Below are positions 1 through 12,710 of a stretch of 64,000 nt of DNA, in pieces (the stretch's first letter is position 1; each line of letters begins with the position of its first letter). A model generated the notes under the pieces. It made no database searches. It was not told the DNA's origin and saw only the letters and a program-made list of their open reading frames with translations. Both the position numbers and the translations under genes were made by a program. The stretch comes from Pelodera strongyloides (lineage: Eukaryota > Nematoda > Chromadorea > Rhabditida > Rhabditidae): the NCBI GenBank assembly GCA_036852015.1, contig JAANDG010000581.1:27199-91198 (forward strand), given 5' to 3'.

Positions 1-78
1 TAAGGGGAGACATTGCTTATTTACTTTCGCTTGCCGTGCTTGCCTGCTGTCTGAATATCTAATGTAATCTGTTTCATG

Positions 79-84
79 TTTATT
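79..84 (-). promoter_or_regulatory. Candidate poly(A) signal of the first gene
   Basis: The plus strand reads TTTATT, which is AATAAA on the coding (minus) strand, about 180 bases past the stop codon at 265-267. The distance suits a 3' UTR. It is a six-base word in AT-rich DNA, so chance occurrence is quite possible. Confidence 0.35.
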
Positions 85-264
85 CTTAGGTATTGCTATA
101 TACGACCATTTTTATCAATAAAATATGTTAAGCAGACCGTCCAATACTCGTTCAGAGTTCGTTTTTGATAGAGAATTTGAAGAGAGTCTGCTTACTTTGA
201 CATCTTTCGAGAACAACAACTTTTGACGAAATATTTTATGCAGAAATACATCAACGGCACTAGC

Positions 265-3200
265 TTATGGAATACTTCGGTCAGAAAACGTCAAATTTAA
301 GTCGGTAGAATTGAGGCTCAGGCGAATAGCACTGTCTTCCAGCAAACTTGGCTCTTCTTGCGCATGTTGTATCAATGAAGGAGCGGGAATCTTTGTAAAA
401 TACCCCTTGAAAGAAAAGAGTCTTTATTAACACGATACGGAACCAATCGAGAGAGGTTGACTAAAAAACGCTCAACACTTACAAATAAAGTGAAAAAAGA
501 AAATACATAACCAACAAATAAATAAGGAACATTACGTCTTCCGATATTTGCTGAAGCTTCTTTTTCTTTAGTGAATTACGCACACAGCAGCAGAATGATA
601 CGCAGAAAATGAGAACAATACCAAGAACAGCCAGTGAAACTGATATGCAAATTAAACCGCTCATCGCTGAAGTATATTTTCTCAACATATATTTAGAATA
701 TGAAGAATCCAATACGGAAAATACGAATAAAGAGTCGCCCTCATGCAAACGTATGAAAAATTCTGACACTACATAGACTTCTAATTTCCTTTAATAGATA
801 AAGTCGTAGTACGGTCCTTTTTTCAGCAATCATCAACATTTTTTATAAATTATGTATAGGTGTGTTCAAAAACCAATGTAAACAACATAATTTGAAATAA
901 TCGCGAACAATATGGTGAGTTATGTAATTGTGGACTCGTCCCCTCCTTATGCTAACGTTGGGAATATCAGATAAGACACTTTGGCGCTTATTGATTGGGG
1001 GAAGGTGGAAATTGACACAGTCAAGCTCTCTCACATTATAGAATGTTATGAAACTCCAGTCCGGGGTAGTTTAATGCACATCTCCTGAAGAAACTGTAGA
1101 TGATCGGGACCCGAAACAGTCACATTGAATGAATTGTAGTATGTGAATCAAATTCTTACGTTTCAAAACATAATAAAACGTTTATTAAGTAGGCGCAACA
1201 AACAAAAAAGTAAATATATCACATTGGAATGAGATGTCAAAACCACAATCAAGATTTGGTGAATAAAGAAAAGAGTGCTTAATTATTCAGCTTTCGTGTT
1301 TATTGATCATGCAGGTAGAGTATGGACAGGAATAACCAACAACACGAAGGAAGCCGCAATGAATGAAGAAGTTATGCAACAATTAGATTGTAGTCACCCC
1401 TATGCTGACGCTCGTCACTAACCATCACTAAACAGCCCGAACTCATCAGAATTCGCTGCACACCAAACATATAAACCAGCATAGGGGTGATATATAGGTT
1501 GGGGTACCCAGAGGTATGAGAGCAGCCAGCCGCGTAGTTCACTGCGCAGTTTCAATTCTATCCGCTCATTTCTCTTCGGACATGAGGCAATTTCATTGTA
1601 GTCCTTTCTGTGCCACACAAATCGAAAAATATTAAATACCCATTAATCACACATTACTACTGATTCGACGTTTGCTTTTTTTAAACTTAATTGGCTCACG
1701 AAATTACAACCAGGATAACACCTCAATTTAACCAGCTACTGGTATTTTGTGGTGTTAATTATAAATATGACATATTGAAGCGAAAACTGAAAATGCAGAG
1801 AGAAAATAAGAAGACCCGTAAATAACATACAGATTTACGCGAGAAACTAAAGCACGCTGTGTTGGTTAGTTAATTCATGAGTTTCAGCTGGAAAAGTTGG
1901 CTAATTTACTAAATTGTGTTCCATATGTCAAATCAAACCAAATGTGTTAGTCAATAAATCGATGATGATGGTTTGCAAATTATACGGTAAGCGTTTGTCG
2001 CTGCGGCCTTCGCGTAAAATCCCGTTCTTTCTTCACAGCTCCAACAACGTCTTCTTGCAGATATTCCCTGAAGAAATATTTCCCGTTAAATGCAACAGTG
2101 GCCAAACAAGTGAATGTGCTTGGCAAAATTGAATCGCTAATTCTTAAATGAACATCACGAGCTATTCTAGGACAACTTTTTTTTGCGCAAAACAAAACAA
2201 AACATCGGAAGTTGTACCTGAATTCACCATCCTCTTGTGGATTAAGCGCATCCTTGCTGCTTCCACGGCTCGACGAAGACGCCTGCCGGCAACAACTCGC
2301 GCAGCAATAGCACAAAGACAGCAGAACCACCATCACGATCACAATGCAGGCCAGCACAATCAGAGTCATATAGAACGAGCTCTGTTTCACCGAAGCGAAG
2401 AAGTTTGTCTAAAACAGGCTATATAATATCTAGATTGTTGCTGTTGAATGGCTTGATTCGTTTAAAAATTGAATTCAACAGATATTTGTGCGCTAGAGAA
2501 CAGAGGTGCTTAAATAATTTACTGTGTACAAATACAATCAAAGAAAGCAATCTAAAGTGAAGTTTGTGTTATATAAATACACATAATAAATAAACTACTT
2601 ACACCGGATCGGTTGCGCAGCATCATTGATCATTAAGCATAAGTAGTGTCCCTTACGCGGTTGCTTTAGTTATTGGGCCCTTATTCCTCATAATATTTCC
2701 TTTGAAATGAGTGCAATAAGGTAAAATCCTGATCCTTAAGTTCTTACTTTTGGTGGTTTCAGCTTGTTGCAAGTGTACATTGCAGTTGGCTGAGATGGCT
2801 CGTTGTGTGACATGTAGACATGAGTGACTGCGCAGGGTAATTCACACCGTTCAACACAATATGTGTGGTTAGGGAACGTGTAAGACGCTGAAATTGTCAA
2901 ATATTACTGGAAGGTCTTCTTCTCCGAAACACACAGGGGATAGGGAAAGGATAAGAGCAACGGGGACCCATAGGACAGCAACAAAGAACACCTGAACTTA
3001 ATGCAAACAGTGTTGTAATTGTATCAAGGCCTCATCTACTCTGAACCTGACCCGCACTGTGCACCGCAGACTTTCCCGCTTGGTGCGGGTTTGCAGGACC
3101 GCACATGCGGGAAAGTCTGCGGTGCACCGTGCGGATATGTCTGCAGGGGGAAAAAATTCGAAAAATAATTTAATGCTTGTTTATTGTGTAATTTAGTATA

Positions 3201-4480
3201 TTACATATTATGTACCATGTAGAAGACTTCACATAACATATATTATATGAATAAAGCCTCATAAGACATAAGCACATGGGTGGAATTGAACCCTCAACCA
3301 CTCAGCCATAACCGCACATGTGGCAAAAGGATGGAAAGGCGGAGACGTCTCTCGGCTGGCAGTCATTTATTTGGACTATGTCCTAAACGTTTTAGGGAGG
3401 CAACTTTTTTGCGTGGCGGGTTTGTCTGCAGGAAACCATGCGGGTATGTCTGCGGGAAAGTCTGCGGGTTTGTCTGCGGGAAAGTCTGCGCCTCGCGGTT
3501 ATGTCTGCGGGAAAGTCTGCCGCATGGTTGGGCGAACAAAAGTGTCGCAATGTGTAATTTCAGCGAGTTTCCGCATGATGGCAGAGTGTGCGGGAAAGTC
3601 TGCAGCTCTGCGGGAAAGTCTGCGCGCACGCCACACCATGCGGGAAAGTATGCACGCACGCCCAAAACGTGCGGGAAAGTATGCGCCGCACTATGCTCCC
3701 CAGAACGTAGTAGTTGGTTTCAACTCATCTAGTTGGTTTCAATTTTGTAGTGGGCTGACTGTGGTGTACTGTTTCAAACTATATTTCCGTATCTATGAAT
3801 ACTAGTGTACGATCAAAAAGGTGAAAGCAGGGTTTGCAGATTGTGTGAACAAGCAAGAAGCAACGTATTTGCGAGGATGTTGATCGAGAACTGGGCCACA
3901 TAGGTAGAGAAAAGCAGAAAGATTCATATTGTATAAAAATGAATGAGAGTGGACCTGGAGTAAAAGGTGTGGACACATTTTTTTCGGGATCTGCGGATCT
4001 GACTGAAAATATATTTATTGCTAAATTCTTCTGTCACGTTTCCTTCCTGCTGAGGTAGTGGTCCATGAGTTGTCGTTATGCTTCGCCCTCTGCCTTACGA
4101 GTATCATTTATTGGCAGAAAATTGCCCATGTTGTGCATAGAAAGACAGAAAACAAGAAGTTATTACCACTTGCCAATGCTCATTGACTTCCTTGGGGGCA
4201 TTCTTGAGTTCATGCACACAAAATACGTAACATGCAGAATTTATGCTACAATTGGCTAATATAATATAACTAGATCACGTTGAAATTAAGTGTTTTAGTG
4301 ACTCGAACTCTAAATGAACAAATTCGACATATTACTTGTTACTTACGATTAGAAAAGCAAACCTGGTCTGAAATGCATGGGCTCCTCGATAGAGTAACCT
4401 CTTTCCACATCCTTGGGATGGTATCGATCGTATGCAAATGCAAACTGAACTAACGAGACCAAAACAACCAACTTCCACAT
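265..4480 (-). CDS. Unrecognised small membrane protein with signal peptide, 6 exons
   Basis: Exons on the minus strand: 4363-4480, 2748-2887, 2218-2408, 1477-1607, 536-666 and 265-390. All junctions are GT..AG, the phases agree throughout, and the total of 837 nt gives 278 residues plus stop. Residues 1-16 (MWKLVVLVSLVQFAFA) are a clear signal peptide. Residues 17-96 form a short ectodomain with Cys50, Cys54, Cys58 and Cys79 and one N-x-T site (NHT). A strong membrane segment lies at about 97-119, followed by a Cys cluster (CYCCASCC) that suggests palmitoylation, then a Ser-rich stretch. A second hydrophobic segment at about 195-219 is also followed by Cys residues and a KKKK stop-transfer signal. 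The tail is acidic, ending in SIP. I do not recognise the family; signal peptide, Cys-rich ectodomain and CC after the membrane recall Shisa-like adaptors, but this is not a firm match. The exon at 1477-1607 is the weakest: it was chosen because it fits the phase and is GC-richer than its surroundings. The start sits 10 nt after a TTTCAG acceptor. Confidence 0.66.
1394..1490. repeat. 14-bp perfect inverted repeat spanning a predicted splice donor
   Basis: TCACCCCTATGCTG at 1394-1407 is the exact reverse complement of 1477-1490. The right arm ends precisely at the predicted end of the 1477-1607 exon. In the minus-strand transcript the last 14 exon bases could therefore pair with intron sequence and enclose the donor at the base of a 69-nt loop. 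Confidence 0.75.
3054..3696. mobile_element. Foldback/MITE-like element with imperfect terminal inverted repeats
   Basis: The ends at 3054-3079 and 3671-3696 are inverted repeats matching at 21 of 26 bases, both running into the word CTTTCCCGC or its complement. The left end also forms a perfect 21-bp hairpin (3059-3079 with 3107-3127). The right ~270 bases (3425-3690) hold many copies of the word TGCGGGAAAGTCTGCG in degenerate tandem. There is no transposase frame; the overlapping open frames here come from this repeat. I see no convincing target-site duplication, though the 8-mer CTCATCTA occurs outside both ends (3031-3038 and 3724-3731). It lies in an intron of the first gene. Its GC content is far above its surroundings. 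Confidence 0.6.
3278..3307 (-). other. tRNA-like A-box/B-box fragment inside the foldback element
   Basis: On the minus strand GGCTGAGTGGTTGAG resembles the A box of a Ser or Leu tRNA and runs straight into GGTTCAATTCC, a good B-box match. The anticodon arm is absent, so this is not a tRNA gene. It may be a relic of a tRNA-derived (SINE-like) promoter, or chance. Confidence 0.3.
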
Positions 4481-4490
4481 CGTTTGATGT

Positions 4491-4497
4491 CTGAAAA
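4491..4497 (-). other. Probable trans-splice (or 5' UTR) acceptor of the first gene
   Basis: On the minus strand TTTTCAG lies 10 nt before the ATG at 4478-4480. A strong acceptor this close to the start, with no upstream coding exon evident, is typical of spliced-leader addition in nematodes. An ordinary 5' UTR intron is the alternative. Confidence 0.5.
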
Positions 4498-7400
4498 TGA
4501 AGAGATTATCGAACAATGTACAAGTGAATATGTACTTCAAATTGAAATATGCCGCACGAAACACGGATGTCAAACGGTAGTGCCATGTGCACTTAATAAA
4601 TGGGAATGTTCAGTGATAAATTAAGATTAAATAATATTTATGGCGCGGAACGGGAGCAATGTAAAGAAGTATGCCCGTCGCATACAATAATATCAATCGG
4701 AAAAAATTCAGCGGTCACTTGCGATACGCGGATCCACACTCAAAAGAAAGCAACAGTGAGTCAGATGTAATAATTAATATTTTAACGGTTGTGATTAGAT
4801 TCAAAATCAATGAATTACTCGTCAATAAACAGTTGTTGAAGGAGTGTATGACTTGTTCAAATGGAGAAAAGTTAGAAAAGGTCTCACTAACGTTGTGAAT
4901 GGAACACAGACGTTTAAATATTGAAACTGTTTTTCTAACAAGTGAGCAGAGCATCAATAACGTGGTCATAGTGCAAATTAAATGAGAAGAGGACCAACAC
5001 CATTAGAGGACCATTAGTTTTATTAATGATAATTTTTTTACATTCTTAAGTTTCCTTAGAAACAGGGATGTGGAGATCTACGGTAAAGGTTTTTATTGGT
5101 TGCAGAAACTACAAAAAGTTGCGTACATGTTATGGAGAAGTTGGTTGTAAAGACAATGAAGACAGCCGGGAGAGACAGTATGTCTTATGAGGAGATTCAG
5201 ACACTCAGGCACCGGCCAAATCATTCAGAAATGACGAGAACCGTTTTGAAGAAGGAAAAAAAATTGTCACAAGCAAAAACAGAATCTGTTCGCCACAGTG
5301 ATTATGATTCAGCTACACATAAGTATGAAAATGCAGGGGTATCCTTGTATATTTCTTCCACTACAAAACCATTAAAAGGAAAGGTAACATTTCTGTAAAC
5401 GTTTTTTTTTCGCGCAATCAGCTAAAAAAAAATAGATCAGTGTGAGAACATGAGTCCCAGAAGTGGAGCCGGACGGCCCTCCAAGTATGGGATTGTCATG
5501 AATTTCTTACAACGGCAAAAGACGCTTCTAATGTGGTGCATGGACAGAACATCGGGCTTTCGTAAGACAAAAACAGTTCATTTGAATCACTTATTGAATT
5601 ACTTGGATGGTAAGTCCTTTACTGATAAGGCCGTTTATGTACAGAAAGCGAACACTCCATGCAGATAAGGGAAAGGCCCCGAACATTCACAATGAATCAC
5701 CCGCCACACACAGGGTCGTACGAATATTCACAAGTATACGGAAACTATCGATTAATTCCAAGAGTTGTATAACTTCAGATGGATTCCGAAGGTAATGCCC
5801 CCGACAACACAAAATACTGACGAGGGACATTTAGTTGGAATCTTTGACAAATTGATGGGACAGATATTAATTGCCTCAAGTTACGCAAAAATATCTATAG
5901 ACCGAAAAATCCAAATAAGTCGACATATCGATTTGTGTGTTCAGTTATTTACAGGAACGCATAGTGTATCAGGAGTAAAAACGGTACCCGAAAATGGAAT
6001 GAGCGTGAGGCTCCTACTCTAGACCCTCACTTTTTAAATGTCTTCTTATGGCATGCTTCGGGACACCACCCCCACTAATTAAATCATATGCAAAGTTAGA
6101 GGGGGGCTAGGCGGAAGAACTACTTATACCCGGAATAGTATGACATTTGTCCGGTAGAAGAATACAATAAAAGAGCTAGAAAAAAACGTGTTTCTGATAT
6201 AATGCAGAAAAAATAAAGGTAGAGTTTCTGTTCATTTTTGTAAGAAAAGAAGAAGTTTTCATCTCTCGCTTATCTTATCAGAGTTGGGCCACCATTTGCT
6301 CATTTTGCTGAGCTACAGGCAATAAGGAGGCCTCGTTATGGGTGATCAAGTGATAAGATCAGCGGAGGTCGGAACAGTCAATGATTACACACAATGCTAA
6401 GTGAGTGTTATGCAGGGAAGAATGCTAAGAAGGGTATGTCCGCCATGAATGTCATGAACTTTGATAAAGCATAACCTTGTAATACAAGAGATTCAAAGGA
6501 ATTTGATCTGATATTTGGAGAAAGTTGCCAAAATCTATAGCACCGAAAGGAATACTACCAGAAAGTCGTTTACAATCGTAGGTGAGATATTACAAAAAAT
6601 CAATCATCCAATTAAAATAATTATGGCAATAAATTAGTGAAAATCATCATGTGACAGGTTAGTTGGCTGATATCACAGTGTAGATCCCAATTAAGATCAA
6701 TATCAGATGAAGTGCTTGACTTTTCGATTAATAATAAATTGACACATTGAGATAAACGATTAAAGAGAGTACTTCATTTTGTTGCATTAGCTTACGCAGT
6801 GCCACCGCAACTTACGCTGACGTTAATGAAAGTTCGTATGTAAGACAGTTATGAATACGCCAGACAAACGAAAGGATTAGATGAATAAACAGTAGGCATT
6901 TGTTTCCAAAGACTGTCCATTCAGGAAACCGGCTTTCAACTTAATACTATTCGGATATGCAAGTATCTCCGCCTCAAAGCTCAATCTCAGAAGAAATTCT
7001 TTCTATCCTAACTTACACACAACGAGAAGTTAAAGGACGTTATTTGAAACAAAGCCTAAATGTATGAACGATTGGTTAGATGTGTTCCAAGATAATAGTG
7101 ATTGACTCATGTGTACAATGAATGTGCAATTCTGAAGTCTTGACGGTGATTCACAATTGAGTATTCTGACGGGCACACCGATCGATACTTTTATTTGTGA
7201 GTGAGTTGAAGATAAGATCTGAGAGTGAATATTTCTTGGATATCGGTTACGTTCACACGCTCGGGACGCGGCGCTCCTTCCCACGGTTATTCAAATAGTA
7301 CGTTCAATTGGACGGACTTACACTCAGGATCAAATCTTATTAATAAAGACACATAGTAAAAGTTTATCTACTGAAAGATTATCTAAAACACTAGTGCTGA

Positions 7401-10400
7401 AGAGAGTGTTTAAATGAACAGGAAACACTTAATAGGATACATCCGGCAAGAGAATTATAAGTGAAATTAAAAGAAATCATTCTACGAAAAATTATCGACA
7501 TTTTTTTTGCTGAACAATAACATTGCTGCCTTGGCAGTTAAATAAAAGACGATGTAAGCTGCCCGGTACACGGGTTGGGTGAGGCCTTGTGTGTATACCG
7601 ACACTATGTCCCGCAACTAGTCCGGCTGGAAGGCTTAGTGCCTGAGGTCGCCAGGGTCACTGACGATCCCATAACGGGGCGGTACTCAAAACGACTCAGC
7701 TAGCCTGAGGATTCATCGAATCAAACGTTTATCAGGGCATAGGCGGCAAAAAATTGTGGTACATCACCTGCCCCGAAGTAACGGTTGGAGATTTATTGAT
7801 GTTACCTGCATTTGTTCGCTCATGATTTACAATGTGATTTGAATCAGTATTTTTGAAGCGGACGATAAATGTATAGAAATAATAAATATAATTGTAATAA
7901 AAGTTATTCCTTTTCTTCAGTGGTTGAGCAATAAGCTCTCCAACTAGATACAAATGATTTATAAACTAGAGTATAATTGGCTACTCCATGGAGAATGAAC
8001 TAAATCTCAAAGAAGTTCAAAGTTTGTGGCAAAGGAGCCCGGTACCTAGACATGAATAATTTGCGAAAAAAGGTGTGTATGCAATAGCCAACAATTGAAT
8101 ACTTTTTTCCTGAAAAGGGACGCAAGAAAGTTACTCAATAATAGGAAATGGCTTTTTCTTCCTTCTTATGACATTTGGAGCCATTGGTTTGCTTCTATGT
8201 AATTATAGGTAGCAGGGCACCAATTTTCATAAAGTAATAACAAGATCGGACATACGTGATACTACAGGAAACTTTTGTAAACTACTCAAAACGAGTAACC
8301 AGAAGGAAGCCGTCCTTTCCTATTCACTCAGTTTGTCTCACATTGCTAGTGTTTGACTAAACTAAGGGTAAAGGTAACTCTCTCTAATTGTTACCTTGCG
8401 GAAGGATCAATCCGAGCAGAGCCTTTGACGTTGGCGGAGGTAAAATACTGGGGAATCCGGCATGCATCAGTACATACGGACCGAGACTGAGCAGAAGACA
8501 AAGGGTTCATGGGACAGGGCTCCAAAGAGGGATATCATTCACACGTAAAAGAAAGCAACTGCAAGAAAGAAGGAAGGACAAACCCTTGTGGAATGATGGA
8601 CGATCACCTACTCATATAGAGAGCCGAAACTCAGTATTACAGACTGATGGTTACAGTAAAGGGGACACACACCTGGAGTCCGCAAACAGAAACAAGTCTT
8701 AAAAAACAGATGAGCGAAGGAAGCTAGATGACAATGCACTGAGCTAGACGGTATTGCGCCTGCAAATGTGGAAGCAACAACATTCATTGTAACCATTTTG
8801 TCAAACAAAAAGCATGTTGCCTCATCATCATAGTGGTGCGACAATCCTTTTATGTTTTAGATTCTGGCCAGAGGGCGGTGGGCGGAGTTTCATGCATCTA
8901 ATGCCAACTTGCGCAAATTAGGTAATTACTACAATAAGGTGTTGAGCATAGTTTCAGTAGTTTCAGTAAATTTGAAGGCATAAATATATAAGAGAACACG
9001 AGAACCTTTCCTTAGATTGACCTTGTGGCAGTGAAATTGTACTTGAATTTTAAAATATGAAAACACGATTCTTTGTCGCATTGACTGCGTTGTATTGTAT
9101 TGTCTAATGCAAGGGGAGTATTCCCCCTTCTCCTGATGACTAACAATCGGAAATAACAATAAACGGTTCCGGGTAGTTTTGAAAATCGATTTCTGGGAAG
9201 CGATGCAATATATTCCAAGCGGGTCTACTTCAAATTCTTCATCTGAAATAAGATTCTTCTGAATTCTGATTCTTTCTAAAATCGATCATCCATCTTCTCA
9301 TAATAATTAAATAATAACGAAACTTGTTTGGAGTAGTTGGGGCTTATTTTTGGTGTGTGATGTGAAGTATCCTACACACTTATGATCTGAAACGATATTA
9401 TCGTCAGAACCGACCTCTTTAGCCCCCAAAAGTTCTTCTACATAAAAGTAGCGTTTGGTTTGAATATAACGCTTCGGAACCAAGCAACTGAAAAGTAAGT
9501 AAAGATGAAAAACCTATCATATGAACAAATACTTAAATAGTTCGTAAACGAGCGTTCCTTCTGAACGTTACTTAGTATTTCTCATAGGAGCAAAAAAGGT
9601 TTCGGTTTAATCAAGCGCGGCTGAAAAAAAGGCAATCAAAAATCCCAACAACTAAATGAAGAACTTCGTTCGCATGAATTCGTCGTGTACTTTACTGAGG
9701 TTTACGAATTATTCCTTTTAGGGTGGACCCCCTGCTTTAGGTAATTACATATTGCGTATTGGAGCAAAGGTTATGAGTGCGGGCGTTTAGCAAAGGAAAC
9801 AGCTGCAGGGAGAGTTTAGATTTCGATCATGGGAGTCCGCCTGACTCCCCGGGGTATGCAGACAGGTGAGGAGCCTCAGGAGGTAAAGTTGAGCCAGGTG
9901 AGGAGAACAAAGAAGGCTAGCGATGGCGGTTACCAACATTACATGGAGATCCATTTTTTGAGTAAATACACAAGAACGAATGAGTCCGAAGATTTAGGCA
10001 CTTGCTGTGTGCTATGCCATGACGCATTTTATATCGTCAACGAGGTTCTTTGTTTACAAATGGTACAGGAAATCTGCGTGAAGAATAGCATTACGTCATT
10101 CATTATAAACAAACTAGGAAGCGCAACAAATAAAATACTAGTAACAATGCCACAATTTTCGTTCGTGCACTACAAAGTTGCTCGCTCGAAACATCGTTAA
10201 TGTTTTGGGCCTTTGTGAATCTATTTCTAGTGTAAATTAGCTTAGGTAAAGTTTCTTCACAGTCTCAATTCCTTAGTTTGAACTACGTTGATTTAAAAGA
10301 GAGACCTTCCTGTAAACTAAAAAAAAAAGAGATAAACATAGAGCCGCATTGAGGTGTTTGTATGCACATACTTCTCTTCAGTTTGTTCTAAGGCTCTTCA

Positions 10401-11880
10401 CTGAGGCGATGGTGCGAACTTGAGCGAGCAATCACACAGTACTTAAACTATTCGAGACGCAGGCGCCAATGTAAAATAAAGAATATAGTTATCAGGGAGA
10501 GCTAGAGACATCATTGTGTTAGCTGTTTTTAATCCAAACATTTACCAAATAAAACACCTTATTATCGAGTAAACACCAATGTTTTACAGGCAATTCAATT
10601 TTGATTAGTTTTTACAATTTGCTCCTGGCATGCTACTTGCATAAGCCGATAATTTGCGGGCTAACAGGTACTAAACAACGAAGATTGCTACGAGATGATC
10701 TCCCTAATTGTCAGCGCGAATATGTCACTTGCTACTTCCTTTCCTTAGTTATTTTATTAAAAAATTCTCATTAATGATTGCTGGAAATAAGCAGTTTTTA
10801 GTGTTATTCGTGTCAGCGATGGAAAGTTAAGGAAAAGGTAATTTAGAAGACAACATTACATATTTTTCTACATTGTTCTTCTTCTTCTAACTCATAAGGG
10901 GTTTCCCGTATTACTCTGGGAGTTTTTGAGAGTATTATATGAAGATCCGGAAAATGAACATCGTAACACTCCTTTTATACTTCTAGATGCATACAGAAGA
11001 GGAAGAGAGAAGTAGGAATGGATGTAGTTTACGGGCTTTCCATCACATATGCATAGCACATTGCATAGCATTGGCAGAGAAGCGTAGACCCAGCTGACAG
11101 AATACGGACCTCTTCCGGTTAAGACACTGTGTAAATTATCCTTTAACTAAATGTCTCCCTTCTTTAGAAACAGTGAAATATTTGGCACTTAAGTGAACAT
11201 AAAGTAAAGAAGCAAATGAACTCTTCTGTTGAGCGCTGATCGATTAGTGTATTTGTTGTTTAAACGAAAATTTGCGCAACACGATGTTGCACTCTTAGTT
11301 AGTTCGCTCTGAGCCATCTGTGGGAAACGTAGGAAAAACAATGAAGGGGTTAAAAGAAATCGCGTAATGCACAGTAAAGAAATTACATTCAAATGGGAAA
11401 GTGTGAGGAGAAGATTAGTTAAAAAAGTAAGAGATGCAACCCTTCTCAAAAACCATCAGGCTAAACGAGGACGCTGCTAACATAAATGGATAAATTAACC
11501 ACGATCAACAGTTAATTATTTTAGATTAAAGAGCGGCATGGTGTCTTGGCAGTGCAGAGGAGTACTTGGCCAATGAATTGTGTATTGGGTGGGCACTCCT
11601 TCGAGGTGGGCCGGAGAGTCCGGTACACAAACGACACAAACATTTGCTAAACAATAGACTGCCGAGTGGTGTCTATTGTACGTGAACTGACACCGAGATT
11701 CGTTAGATCAACTCAATGCAACAATATGCATCATGATCAGAACAAACAGAGCTCATGCACTAGTCAATTAGAAATGGACGCCCATTATGGAAGACAATAG
11801 GGTTACCGTAGTCGACAAGAGTGCACTTATTTTCGTATGAATAAGAATGCGCAACTCTGTATTATGGAATAGTCGAACTA
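4498..11880. other. Gene-poor stretch, nothing convincing
   Basis: About 7.4 kb of AT-rich DNA upstream of the first gene. The longest open frames (for example 9829-10200 plus, 123 codons, and 5096-5398 plus, 100 codons) match no family I know and have no splice partners that extend them. No RNA gene or large repeat was recognised. Small unrecognised exons cannot be excluded. Confidence 0.5.
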
Positions 11881-11889
11881 GAGCTCGGC

Positions 11890-12367
11890 GCGCGCTGCGC
11901 GCGCGCCTCGCTCTAGCGATATGGCTTTAGCTTGAGCTTTTGATTTTGATAAGATATCGATTTTAATTTTTGAAGTTTAGGTTCAGAATTGGCACTACAC
12001 AGAATTAGCTTCATCTTCATTTTGAAGATTTTTTTTAGGGATTCGGAGTTTATTTTTTAAGAGATTCGGAGTTTAGTCGTTAGCTCGCTCGGCGGGCCTT
12101 CGGCCCGCCTTCGCTCGCCCGTCGTTCACTGTGCATTAAATTTGAGCTGCGTTTGCAATCTTACTTTTGAGTTACGGCGAAATTTTGCACGTCGATTGTT
12201 TTTTGACGTCATGGATTCTGAAGCAGAAGCATGATCGAGAATCTGGATGCGAGCCTCACTTGAGCACCGAAGTTCATTTCCACCGTTAATCTTTAGACTA
12301 TTGTATTAATATGGCTCAATTTTGAAGATTTTGATTAAGATTCGGGATTATAGTCGTTAGCTCACTC
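11890..12367. repeat. GC-hairpin block, copy 1
   Basis: This ~475-bp unit is matched by 14,250-14,722, sharing CGCGCGCCTCGCTCTAGCG, then GATATGGCTTTAGCTTGAGC, then GTTCATTTCCACCGTTA, with scattered substitutions and small indels. It contains the hairpin GGCGGGCC-TTC-GGCCCGCC at 12,091-12,109. At its start 11,881-11,910 is a nearly pure GC/CG run. Confidence 0.85.
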
Positions 12368-12710
12368 GGCGGGCCTTCGGCCCGCCTCGCTCGCATCAAC
12401 GTTCGATGTGGTTTACTTTGGAGGATGTTATTTCACCTTCAGAAGCTGTGAAATATTGACCGAATCTCAGCTCTCTATCTCTACTCCTAAGACCTTTTTT
12501 GCGATTTGTATGGATTATCGATCGATATTTCTTTTTTTTTTGAATTTCAACATTCTACATCTTTTAAATTTGAGCAGTGTTGATCGAGGGATTCGGATTT
12601 ATAGTCGTTAGCTCACTCGGCGGGGCTTCGGCCCGCCTCGCTCGCATCAACGTTCGATGTGGTTTACTTTGGAGGATGTTATTTCACCTTCAGAAGCTGT
12701 GCAATGTGGA
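12353..12710. repeat. Two ~251-bp diverged leader units of the first array
   Basis: The sequence from TCGTTAGCTCACTCGGCGGG through ATTTCACCTTCAGAAGCTGTG occurs at 12,353 and again 251 bp later. Each copy has the GC hairpin (12,368-12,386; 12,619-12,637, the latter with one altered base). Each then passes into a diverged version of the 135-bp unit. Confidence 0.75.

Noticed and set aside
3280..3805. Two overlapping plus-strand open frames rich in Cys, Gly, Ser and Lys
   Set aside because: They read through the degenerate TGCGGGAAAGTCTGCG repeat of the foldback element.
9829..10200. 123-codon plus-strand open frame
   Set aside because: No recognisable domain, no splice partner and no neighbouring coding signal.
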